Part shown: positions 57,629-64,000 of the stretch, piece by piece
Layout: the number at the start of each line of letters is the position of its first letter
How positions within the stretch are numbered: the stretch's first letter is position 1
Source of the DNA: Sediminimonas sp.
Lineage (GTDB): Bacteria; Pseudomonadota; Alphaproteobacteria; Rhodobacterales; Rhodobacteraceae
Reading direction: 5' to 3'
Assembly (NCBI RefSeq): GCF_024637375.1
Contig: NZ_JAGXFK010000051.1
Location: 49,010-113,009, forward strand
Length of the DNA: 64,000 nucleotides
The notes under the pieces: generated by a model
The model's database searches: none
The model's input: only the letters and a program-made list of their open reading frames with translations
Told to the model about the DNA's origin: nothing
Made by a program: the position numbers and the translations under genes

Positions 57629-58480
57629 TCAGTTGCGCACCGACGGCCCCTCGACCGACAGGCCATTGCCACGGCTGGCGACGTAAAGCTCCAGCGCGAC
57701 GAACTCGTCGCTGCCCGGCTTGAACGTCTCGGCGCGGGTGTCGCGCACGCAGCCCTTGAAGCGCGCATGCACGGTGTTGAGCTTGGCATTCTTCATCCGG
57801 TATACCGGAAAGCCGTTGATCTGTCCCTGGCTGAGGTGGTCGGAGCGGATCCTGTTGCCGTAGTTCTGCTCGTGGCAGTTGGCGCAGCTCAGCTCCAGTT
57901 GTCCAAAGCGGGTATAGTAGATCTCCTTGCCCTCTTCCCACGTCTCGCGCACCGGGCCGTCGATGGCCACGTCCACGGGCATGCCGCGCGACTGCAGCGC
58001 GATCAGCGCCTCCATGTTGGCCATCTCGGTGCTGGTGTAGCCATAGGGCTCGGCGCCCATGTTGTTCTCGCGGCAATCGTTGATCTGCATCGCGACGGTC
58101 TGCACCTCGCCCGCGTCCTCGTCCCACTTGGGGTAGGTCGCGCGCACGCCCTCCATGCTGGACGGGTCTTCGTGGCACGAAGCGCACGACTTGCCTTCGG
58201 ACCCGGCGACCTCGTTCCACTGCGCCCGACCCTCATCGACGAAGATCATGCCGGAATTGTCGAAATCGTCCATCTGCAGGGCTTGCGTTTCGTCCGCACG
58301 AAAATGCCAACCCGAAATGATCTCGGGCAGCGCACCGTCGAGATGCGCGGGCGGCTCGGTCTTGGTGGTCATCTCGATCTCGCCGTTGATCACCAGCTGG
58401 TCGTCGTCGGCGTCGGCCGACACCAGTCCGGGGACCGAGAATAGCACAGCGGCGATAGCCGTCATTGCACTGATTTTCAT
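57629..58480 (-). CDS. soxA: SoxA, diheme cytochrome c / L-cysteine S-thiosulfotransferase
   Basis: 283 residues with a signal peptide (AMTAIAAVLFSVPGLVSA). The heme motifs are CASCH and CANCH, and the catalytic Cys heme ligand is in FKGCVRDTRAE near residue 247. SoxA with SoxX attaches thiosulfate to SoxY. It follows soxZ after a gap with a short stem-loop. The diheme form (not monoheme) is clear from two CxxCH motifs. Confidence 0.95.
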   Translation of the reverse strand: MKISAMTAIAAVLFSVPGLVSADADDDQLVINGEIEMTTKTEPPAHLDGALPEIISGWHFRADETQALQMDDFDNSGMIFVDEGRAQWNEVAGSEGKSCASCHEDPSSMEGVRATYPKWDEDAGEVQTVAMQINDCRENNMGAEPYGYTSTEMANMEALIALQSRGMPVDVAIDGPVRETWEEGKEIYYTRFGQLELSCANCHEQNYGNRIRSDHLSQGQINGFPVYRMKNAKLNTVHARFKGCVRDTRAETFKPGSDEFVALELYVASRGNGLSVEGPSVRN

Positions 58481-58506
58481 TGAGCTTCCTCCCTTGGGTC
58501 GCCCGG

Positions 58507-58524
58507 CCCCGCATCGGTGCGGGG
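58507..58524 (-). other. Stem-loop between soxZ and soxA
   Basis: CCCCGCA (58507-58513) pairs with TGCGGGG (58518-58524) around TCGG. It lies in the 73-base soxZ-soxA gap. It is smaller than the soxA-soxB hairpin and has no T-tract. Confidence 0.45.
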
Positions 58525-58553
58525 CGCCGGGGCCTTGATCTTGTTGCGCCGTC

Positions 58554-58883
58554 TCAGGCGACCTTCACCGTCTTGGTGGTGGTGTAGACGTCACCGTCGT
58601 CGTCGTACCAGGTGAAGACCATGTCGCCCGCTTCGGGGATCTTTGCGTCGAACTCGAAATACGGGTTCGTGGAGATCGCGGGGAACATCTTGACGTCGAT
58701 GATGCTGGTCCCGTTGAACTCGCAGGTGAAGCGATGAATGATCGAACGCGGGATGGTGTTGCCGTCGCTGTCCTTGCGCTGGCCGGATTCCATCTTGTGG
58801 CTGATCAGCGTCTTGATCGTGACCACCTCGCCGGCTTCTGCCGAGCGGGGGGCCTTGACGCGGGGTCGAACTCCAGATGCCAT
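58554..58883 (-). CDS. soxZ: SoxZ, carrier partner of SoxY
   Basis: 109 residues, immunoglobulin-like beta fold: VKAPRSAEAGEVVTIKTLIS, FTCEFNGTSIIDVKMFPAIS, TWYDDDGDVYTTTKTVKV. It forms the SoxYZ carrier heterodimer in the periplasm, exported together with SoxY as it has no signal. It starts 17 bases after the soxY stop. Confidence 0.95.
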   Translation of the reverse strand: MASGVRPRVKAPRSAEAGEVVTIKTLISHKMESGQRKDSDGNTIPRSIIHRFTCEFNGTSIIDVKMFPAISTNPYFEFDAKIPEAGDMVFTWYDDDGDVYTTTKTVKVA

Positions 58884-58900
58884 TTGGTATCTCCTTGTGC

Positions 58901-59317
58901 TTAGCCGCCGCAGCCGCCGATTGTGACTTTCACTTCCGAACTGGCGCGCGCGAAGCTGCCGTCTGCCAGCTTGGCGACGGCCACGACTTCCTGCGTGCCG
59001 GCCAGCCGGATGCGGGTCGAGGCGCTCGAACTGCCCGCCAGTTCGCCGAAGTTGAAGATCGCCACGTCCGGCGTCGGGTTGCCCATCGCCAGGACCATGA
59101 TGGCGCTGGCGCCCTCGGCGCTGACCGAGATCGGAACGGTGTTGCCGTTTTCGGCGATTTCCGGCGCGGTAAGGGTCACGCCGCCCTCGGCCACGTCGGC
59201 ACCTCCGGTGAAGTCAGCGATCGCGTCTTCGGATGCCGCGTTGACCCGGAAGGGAAGCACCGTCATAGCCGCTGCCCCCAGCCCAAGCGCCAGCGTGTCG
59301 CGTCTTGAGAATTCCAT
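58901..59317 (-). CDS. soxY: SoxY, sulfur carrier protein
   Basis: 138 residues. A twin-arginine signal (SRRDTLALGLGAAAM) precedes an Ig-like domain. The C-terminal GGCGG ends the chain, with the carrier Cys on its swinging arm, to which the sulfur intermediates are bound. AAGGAG six bases upstream fixes ATG 59317. It follows soxX after 29 bases. Confidence 0.95.
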   Translation of the reverse strand: MEFSRRDTLALGLGAAAMTVLPFRVNAASEDAIADFTGGADVAEGGVTLTAPEIAENGNTVPISVSAEGASAIMVLAMGNPTPDVAIFNFGELAGSSSASTRIRLAGTQEVVAVAKLADGSFARASSEVKVTIGGCGG

Positions 59318-59346
59318 TTTCGTCTCCTTGCTCGTGTTGGTCTGGC

Positions 59347-59823
59347 TCACTCTTCCTTGAGCGTCATCAGGAAGGCGACCACGTCCTCGATCTGTTGCGC
59401 CGAAAGCAGCGGGTCCAAGGGCTCTTCGCCGGCCTTGCCGGTAAAGGCCTTGCCGGGGCGGATGTAGCCCTCGGTCTTGTAATAGGCCGGCATCACCGTG
59501 CCCGGGAACGTCTTCTTGGCGTTGGACACGATGCCGCGCAGATCCGCCTCGGCCCAGCGATCGGCCACTCCATCAAGGATGGGGCCGACCTCGCCATGGA
59601 AGGGCGCATCACTGAGCGCGCTCACCTGATGGCACGAGATGCAGTTGCCGAGTGACTTGGTCTTCATGACCTTTGCACCGTTCTCGGGGTCGCCCGGCTG
59701 CCCGGTCAGCGATTGCGTAACGCTGCCGTAGTCGTCGAATTTCACGTCCGTGGGCGCGACCGGACCGGCCAGCGCCGCCCCACCGACCAACGACGCTGCC
59801 AGAGTCAATGTCGAAAGCTTCAT
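59347..59823 (-). CDS. soxX: SoxX, monoheme cytochrome c
   Basis: 158 residues with a signal peptide (STLTLAASLVGGAALAG). The heme motif is CISCH (61-65), and the distal Met is probably in VMPAYYKTEGY. It pairs with SoxA. GGGAGG lies four bases before the ATG at 59823. It is the first gene of the leftward soxXYZABCD unit, with the 20-base palindrome 80 bases upstream. Confidence 0.95.
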   Translation of the reverse strand: MKLSTLTLAASLVGGAALAGPVAPTDVKFDDYGSVTQSLTGQPGDPENGAKVMKTKSLGNCISCHQVSALSDAPFHGEVGPILDGVADRWAEADLRGIVSNAKKTFPGTVMPAYYKTEGYIRPGKAFTGKAGEEPLDPLLSAQQIEDVVAFLMTLKEE

Positions 59824-59902
59824 GTTTCCTCCCATGGCTAACGGTTCTTGGTATGGTTAGCCCGATCTACGGTAGTTCACCTCCGGCCGTTAACGCAACA
59901 AC

Positions 59903-59922
59903 AAATTCATCTAGATGAATTT
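59903..59922. promoter_or_regulatory. Perfect 20-bp palindrome upstream of soxX (SoxR operator candidate)
   Basis: AAATTCATCTAGATGAATTT is its own reverse complement and lies in the only sizeable gap between soxW and soxX. ATTCAT/ATGAAT half-sites are typical of ArsR-family regulators such as SoxR, SqrR and BigR. SoxR repression at the soxX promoter is known for Paracoccus; the assignment here is by position and shape. Confidence 0.7.
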
Positions 59923-59957
59923 CATCGTGCGCAGGCCACCACTGCCGCGATGCGGCA

Positions 59958-60515
59958 TCACTGTTCCAGCGTTCGGGCCACGAATTTCTGGAACGGCTCA
60001 TCCCTTTCATATCGCTTCTCTTTCACCCAGCGAAGCATCGCCATGGTGGTGCCCTTGCCAAACGCGCCGGGCATCACTGCCACGGCCGCCTCGGCCGCGC
60101 TCTGCCCCTCTTCAACGGTTTCGGGAAAGAACATGAAGGTCGGCGTGAACATCAGCGCCCACTTCCGCACCATCTTTTTCTCGGGCAGGGATTCGCCATC
60201 AAAATCGGTCACCTCTAAATCGCCGAACATGTTCACTTGTAGCACATAGAAGTTGTCGCGGATATAGGCTTCGATCTCGGGGTCGGGGAAAACCTCCTCG
60301 TGCATCTTGCGGCAATAGATGCAGCCGCGCTGCTCGACGATGATGGCAAGGCGCTTGCCTTCGGCGTTGGCATCGGCCAGATCCTCGCGCAAGTCCATGA
60401 AGGTGGTACGCATCCACTCGGTCTTGTGCAGGCCGTCGTCGCCCATCCGCGTCTCGGCCGCCGCCGGGACAGCCAGTGCCGCCAGCACCGCGATTGCCGT
60501 GATCAGTCGTTTCAT
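59958..60515 (-). CDS. soxW: SoxW, periplasmic thioredoxin
   Basis: 185 residues with a signal peptide (LITAIAVLAALAVPAAA). The active site is CIYC (C65, C68) in EQRGCIYCRKMHEE, with cis-Pro in TPTFMFF. In Paracoccus it is kept reduced by SoxV and supports SoxYZ reactivation. It lies 38 bases after the soxV stop. Confidence 0.9.
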   Translation of the reverse strand: MKRLITAIAVLAALAVPAAAETRMGDDGLHKTEWMRTTFMDLREDLADANAEGKRLAIIVEQRGCIYCRKMHEEVFPDPEIEAYIRDNFYVLQVNMFGDLEVTDFDGESLPEKKMVRKWALMFTPTFMFFPETVEEGQSAAEAAVAVMPGAFGKGTTMAMLRWVKEKRYERDEPFQKFVARTLEQ

Positions 60516-60553
60516 TGGTTGTCCTCCCTCAGGTTGAACCGCCCCGGCAAGGC

Positions 60554-61288
60554 TCAGATCGAGCTGAACGCCGGGAAGGTCTCCAACATCCAGTAAGCGA
60601 TCTCGTTGACACGATTGGTCAACAGCAGGCCGGCAAACACCAGCAGCAGCAAACCCATCGCCTTTTCCACCTTGGGCAGGTGGCGCCGGAAGCGTTCCAC
60701 GAAGCGCATGAACGGCTTGATGAACACCGCCGCGACCACGAAGGGCAACGTCAGCCCGACACCGAACACCAGCAGCAGCCCCAGCCCCTGCATCGCCGTT
60801 TCCTCGAAACTGGCCGTCATCACCACCGCCGTCAGAACCCCGCCGACGCAGGGCGTCCAGCCGGCGGCGAAAGCCAGCCCCACGACATAGGAGCCCAGAA
60901 CCGACATGTCGGCGGTATCGCCGGCGTTGACCTGAAACTGCCGGTTGAGAAACCCGATCCGGATGATGCCGAGAAAATGCAGCCCGATCAACGCGATGAT
61001 CGCCGCCGCCACGAAGCGGAATTCGTCCTGGTAGGTGCGAAACGCCTGGCTGAGCGAGAACGCCGCGGCGCCGAGCAACACGAAAACGGTTATGATGCCG
61101 GCCGAGAACATCACCGCCGACAGTACCGCGCGGCGGCGGATGTCGGGGGGCAGCTCGCCCGCCTCGTTGAGCGCGGCCATGCCCGACCCGGCCATGTAGC
61201 TGAGATAGAACGGCACGATCGGCAGGATGCAGGGCGAAAAGAAGACAACCAGCCCCCCGATGAATGCGCTCCAGAGCGATACGTCCAT
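60554..61288 (-). CDS. soxV: SoxV, CcdA-family membrane thiol transporter
   Basis: 244 residues with six hydrophobic helices (FIGGLVVFFSPCILPIVPFY, VVGLAFAAGWTPCVGGVLTA and others). The Cys residues in FSPCILP and WTPCVGG are the redox pair that moves electrons from cytoplasmic thioredoxin to the periplasm. It supplies SoxW. It is divergent from soxS across a 119-base control region. Confidence 0.92.
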   Translation of the reverse strand: MDVSLWSAFIGGLVVFFSPCILPIVPFYLSYMAGSGMAALNEAGELPPDIRRRAVLSAVMFSAGIITVFVLLGAAAFSLSQAFRTYQDEFRFVAAAIIALIGLHFLGIIRIGFLNRQFQVNAGDTADMSVLGSYVVGLAFAAGWTPCVGGVLTAVVMTASFEETAMQGLGLLLVFGVGLTLPFVVAAVFIKPFMRFVERFRRHLPKVEKAMGLLLLVFAGLLLTNRVNEIAYWMLETFPAFSSI

Positions 61289-61310
61289 GACGGCCTTCCT
61301 TGAAACATTA

Positions 61311-61340
61311 ACACATTCATATTACGTTGTGCGAAAAGTT
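61311..61340. promoter_or_regulatory. soxV-soxS intergenic AT-rich site (possible second SoxR operator)
   Basis: The sequence holds ACACATTCATATTACGTTGTG, an imperfect inverted repeat sharing the ATTCAT half-site with the soxX palindrome. SoxR is reported to bind between soxS and soxV in Paracoccus. The match is weaker than at soxX. Confidence 0.4.
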
Positions 61341-61348
61341 CACGTCAA

Positions 61349-61400
61349 TCGGCATTCCATCGATATTGCATCGGTCGGTATTCCATCGGTATTGCATCGG
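61349..61400. repeat. Two 26-bp tandem repeats before soxS
   Basis: Units 61349-61374 and 61375-61400 differ at two positions. Each unit is itself made of two similar halves (CATTCCATC / TATTGCATC). They end eight bases before the soxS ATG, covering the place of the ribosome site, of which no good version is seen. Confidence 0.8.
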
Positions 61401-61407
61401 TATTCAA

Positions 61408-61803
61408 ATGCGCTCACTCCCTCGCTTCCTGCGCCGTCATGGTGCCGCCCTCGTCGCGCTGCTGGCGGTGTTTGCCGCATTGCCCGGCGCGGCGCGGGCC
61501 GTCGAGCTGATCATGGTCGAACAACAGGGATGCCAGTACTGCATCGCGTGGAAGCAGGACCTGGGCCCGATCTACCCCAAGACAGATGCCGGCCAATTCG
61601 CACCGCTAAGGATGGTCGACATGGACGACGGCCTGCCCGCGGATGTCGCGTTCAAGGGGCCTGTCATCTACACCCCGACATTCATCCTGGTAGACGCGGG
61701 CCGCGAAATGGGCCGAATCGAGGGCCACCCAGGCGACGATTTCTTCTGGGCGCTGCTGGAGAGGATGCTCGCCGAAAAGACGGATTTCCCCGGTTCCGGC
61801 TGA
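61408..61803 (+). CDS. soxS: SoxS, thioredoxin-like sox regulator protein
   Basis: 131 residues. A signal peptide (AALVALLAVFAALPGAARA) precedes a small thioredoxin-like domain with CQYC (C42, C45). SoxS in Paracoccus is a periplasmic thioredoxin needed for full sox expression and carrier reactivation. The frame opens upstream, but the ATG at 61408 starts the signal peptide. No convincing Shine-Dalgarno site is present; tandem repeats occupy that place. Confidence 0.85.
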   Translation: MRSLPRFLRRHGAALVALLAVFAALPGAARAVELIMVEQQGCQYCIAWKQDLGPIYPKTDAGQFAPLRMVDMDDGLPADVAFKGPVIYTPTFILVDAGREMGRIEGHPGDDFFWALLERMLAEKTDFPGSG

Positions 61804-61918
61804 CTGCGGCGAGGTTACATCTTACTTTCGGGTCGGTTTTCGCGTTATACGCATCGTGGCATATCGGGGGGACGGTGCCAGCGGTCCGGTCGGCGCGGCC
61901 AACCGGCGCGCAGGCAGC

Positions 61919-62302
61919 ATGAAGGGGATAGCGCGAGTGACACTTCCGCAGATCACGGACTCCCTCACCACCGAGGAGATGGACAGGATCGTGCAGAACG
62001 CAACGACGGCGTCGAACTTTCTCAAGGCGGTCAGCCACGAGGGCCGGCTGATGATCCTTTGTCACCTGATCTCGGGCGAGAAATCGGTCACAGAACTCGA
62101 AGAGCTGCTTTCGGCACGGCAGGCGGCGGTCAGCCAGCAGTTGTCGCGCCTGCGGCTCGAAGGGCTGGTGATTCCGCGGCGCGAGGGCAAGGTCATCTAT
62201 TACCGATTGGCCGACGACCGCCCGAAGCGTATATTGGAACTGGTCTACGACCTGTTCTGCACCGAGCCGCCGGCGCAGCAACAGGCAACGGGGGAAAGCT
62301 GA
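61919..62302 (+). CDS. soxR: SoxR, ArsR-family persulfide-type repressor
   Basis: 127 residues. A winged-helix ArsR domain with recognition helix near residues 60-85 (TELEELLSARQAAVSQQLSR) and wing RREGKVIYYRL. Two Cys, C48 in RLMILCHL and C114 in DLFCTEPP, match the sensor pair of SqrR/BigR, which link through sulfur when reactive sulfur is present and release DNA. It would derepress soxS and soxXYZABCD on thiosulfate or sulfide. Confidence 0.9.
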   Translation: MKGIARVTLPQITDSLTTEEMDRIVQNATTASNFLKAVSHEGRLMILCHLISGEKSVTELEELLSARQAAVSQQLSRLRLEGLVIPRREGKVIYYRLADDRPKRILELVYDLFCTEPPAQQQATGES

Positions 62303-62344
62303 CCGCGTGGCCCGCACCACAGGCCGCACGGCAGGGAGAATGCG

Positions 62345-63403
62345 ATGTACGACTGGATTGGCGATAACACGCTGGTGGCCCTGATCGGCCTGCTGAGCGG
62401 CGTGGCGCTGGGGATGGCGGCACGGCTGGGCCGGTTCTGCACCATGGGCGCGATCGAGGATCTGCTTTACGGCAACTCCGCGATTCGCATGCGCATGTGG
62501 ATATTGGTCATCGGGCTGTCGGTGATCGGCGCCTTCGGGCTGATGGCGGCCGGCCTGTTTGAACCCGAGATGTCGTTCTACCTGTCGCTTCGGTGGTTCC
62601 CGCTGATGTCGGTCGTCGGCGGGCTGATGTTCGGCTACGGCATGGCGCTTTCGGGAAATTGCGGCTTCGGCCATATTGCCCGGATCGGCGGCGGTGACAT
62701 CCGCTCGATGGTGATCGTGCTGGTGATGGGCGTGGCCGCCTATTTCGTCATGTCCGGGCCGCTGGCGCCGCTGCGCGCGGCGATCGTCAACGAGCAGGAC
62801 GTCATCAACGAAACGCCGCCCGGTTTCGCGCACCTGATTGCCAGTGTCACCAGCCTGTCGGTGCCGATGGTCGGCCTCGGCCTCGGGGGGCTCATTACCC
62901 TGGCCGCGCTGGCGTCGCGCAGCTTCCTGGCCGAACGCGGCGCGATCTTCTGGTCGGCGGTGGTCGCAGTCGGCATCACCGCAGGCTGGGCCGGCAGCTA
63001 CTGGGTCGCCACGAGCGGTTTCGCGGCGATGCCGGTGGTGTCGCACAGTTTCTCGGCCCCGGTGGGCGAGTCGTTGCTTTACGTGATGACCGGCTCGGCG
63101 CGGGCGCCATCCTTCGCGGTGGGATCGGTCGCGGGCGTGGCCCTGGGCGGCTTCCTGGGTTCGCTGATCAAGGGGCATTTCCGCTGGGAGGCGTGCGAAG
63201 ACCCGCGCGAGTTGCGCCGCCAGTTGACCGGTGCCGCGCTGATGGGGGTGGGCGCGGTGTTGGCCCTGGGCTGCTCCATCGGCCAGGGCGTGACGGCGTT
63301 CTCGGTGCTGGCCTTCTCGGCGCCGGTGACCTTCGCGGCGATCGTCGCTGGCGCCGCGCTCGGGCTGCGCCAGTTGATCGAGGGCTTTCAGCCGGCAGAG
63401 TAA
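62345..63403 (+). CDS. soxT: SoxT, YeeE/YedE-family transporter
   Basis: 352 residues with eight to ten membrane helices (ALIGLLSGVALGMAARLG, LMFGYGMALSGNCGFGHIAR, GVGAVLALGCSIGQGVTAFS). The Cys residues in SGNCGFGH and LGCSIGQG match the conserved thiosulfate-conducting Cys of YeeE. In this cluster it likely imports thiosulfate or moves sulfur units for signalling to SoxR. It lies 42 bases after soxR. Confidence 0.9.
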   Translation: MYDWIGDNTLVALIGLLSGVALGMAARLGRFCTMGAIEDLLYGNSAIRMRMWILVIGLSVIGAFGLMAAGLFEPEMSFYLSLRWFPLMSVVGGLMFGYGMALSGNCGFGHIARIGGGDIRSMVIVLVMGVAAYFVMSGPLAPLRAAIVNEQDVINETPPGFAHLIASVTSLSVPMVGLGLGGLITLAALASRSFLAERGAIFWSAVVAVGITAGWAGSYWVATSGFAAMPVVSHSFSAPVGESLLYVMTGSARAPSFAVGSVAGVALGGFLGSLIKGHFRWEACEDPRELRRQLTGAALMGVGAVLALGCSIGQGVTAFSVLAFSAPVTFAAIVAGAALGLRQLIEGFQPAE

Positions 63404-63578
63404 CCGCTACGGTTGTCCCGTACCGATCTTGCGGCCCCGGACGGATCGCCACCGGCGGCGCGTGATCCTTGATCCGGTGCGCCGATCGGCAGTTGGGTTG
63501 CGCCACGGCGCGTCAAGACGCCGATCCGCGAGCAGTCGGGCCATGTCCGACCGCGCCCGGGGGGCGCGCGCGGCCGGT

Positions 63579-64000
63579 TCAGACCTTCATCTGCGTGTAC
63601 TTCTTCAGTTCCGTCCGCGCGATCTGGCGGCGGTGCACCGCATCGGGCCCGTCGGCCAGGCGCAAGGTGCGCACATGGGTCCATTTCTGCGCCAGCGAGG
63701 TATCCTGGCTGATCCCCTGCCCGCCGAACATCTGCACCGCCTCGTCGATCACCTTGAGCGCGACGCGCGGTGCGACGACCTTGATCTGGCTGATCCACGG
63801 GGCGGCGGCGCGGGCATCGCCCTGATCCATCATCCAGGCGGCTTTCAGGCACAGCAGGCGGGCCTGCTCGATCTCCATCCGGCATTCGGCGATGATGTCG
63901 TAATTCGCGCCCAACTGCGCCAGAGGCTTGCCGAACGCCTCGCGCGCGAGGCTGCGCGTGCACATCATCTCCAGTGCCGCCTCGGCCTGTCCGATGGCGC
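63579..64000 (-). CDS. Acyl-CoA dehydrogenase, C-terminal part (cut by window edge)
   Basis: The frame is open at base 64000 and encodes the last 140 residues. [40 protein letters not shown] and [20 protein letters not shown] are typical of the C-terminal helical domain, including the conserved QMFGG for FAD/substrate contact. The ending suggests the larger-substrate ACAD11-like group. It converges with soxT; the 175-base gap has no gene. Confidence 0.85.
   Translation of the reverse strand, partial: AIGQAEAALEMMCTRSLAREAFGKPLAQLGANYDIIAECRMEIEQARLLCLKAAWMMDQGDARAAAPWISQIKVVAPRVALKVIDEAVQMFGGQGISQDTSLAQKWTHVRTLRLADGPDAVHRRQIARTELKKYTQMKV

Noticed and set aside
61682..63178. Long leftward frame across soxR and soxT
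   Set aside because: Overlaps three recognised rightward genes; His/Arg/Gln-rich shadow.
1..64000. CRISPR arrays and rRNA genes
   Set aside because: No regularly spaced repeats with unique spacers and no rRNA-like sequence were seen; the only regular repeats are inside coding regions or short tandem units.

Overview
The window comes from a high-GC alphaproteobacterium, most likely a Rhodobacteraceae/Roseobacter-group member. The chromosomal part carries an ALAS-type 5-aminolevulinate synthase with an FnrL-like box upstream, an ispG-rodZ pair and a Paracoccus-style sulfur-oxidation cluster soxT-R-S-V-W-X-Y-Z-A-B-C-D.

Bases 1 to about 40400 are a temperate podovirus-like prophage whose left end lies outside the window. 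Its late block (1-20922, minus strand) reads in transcription order: small terminase, two small genes, large terminase, portal, RyR-domain protein, Gp49-family protein, scaffold, CsrA-like protein, N4-gp56-type major capsid protein, head/tail connectors, tail protein with a DUF4214 insert, tail fibre, lysis candidates, S74-like protein, muramidase-like virion protein, a Pro/Gln-rich virion protein and the N-terminus of another virion protein cut by the window edge. A conserved element precedes three late gene groups. A short rightward pair (21587-22738) and a leftward early block (22763-28205) follow; the latter holds a Cro-like protein, two DNA methyltransferases, a DUF1064 nuclease-like protein and a DUF1376 replication-type protein. 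The XRE repressor (28349-28648) lies beside palindromic operators GYNAC-N2-GTTRC, which recur at the other control regions, in several cases inside promoter spacers. The rightward early block (28824-40403) is a tightly overlapping string: RecT-like annealing protein, a fusion ending in a GapR (DUF2312) domain, PD-(D/E)XK nuclease, SF2 helicase, HNH protein and an AlpA/Xis-like protein at the junction. No integrase is visible.

The host flank begins at 40548 with an AmiC-type amidase. It continues with an M48 protease and two DsbA-like proteins, ispG, a RodZ-like protein, hemA, an M20 dipeptidase overlapping a fluoroacetate-dehalogenase-like hydrolase, and a leucine-rich-repeat protein between two nearly identical tRNA-Asp genes. 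The sox cluster occupies 53202-63403. soxS-soxR-soxT run rightward, and soxV, soxW and soxXYZABCD run leftward. A perfect 20-bp palindrome upstream of soxX is the best candidate SoxR operator. A partial acyl-CoA dehydrogenase closes the window.

The most unusual points are the operator network that also covers the late promoter, the GapR fusion, the CsrA-like capsid neighbour, a cytosine methyltransferase broken at a nine-G tract, the DUF4214 insertion, a DnaJ-type zinc signature in the small terminase, and the complete fluoroacetate dehalogenase active site.
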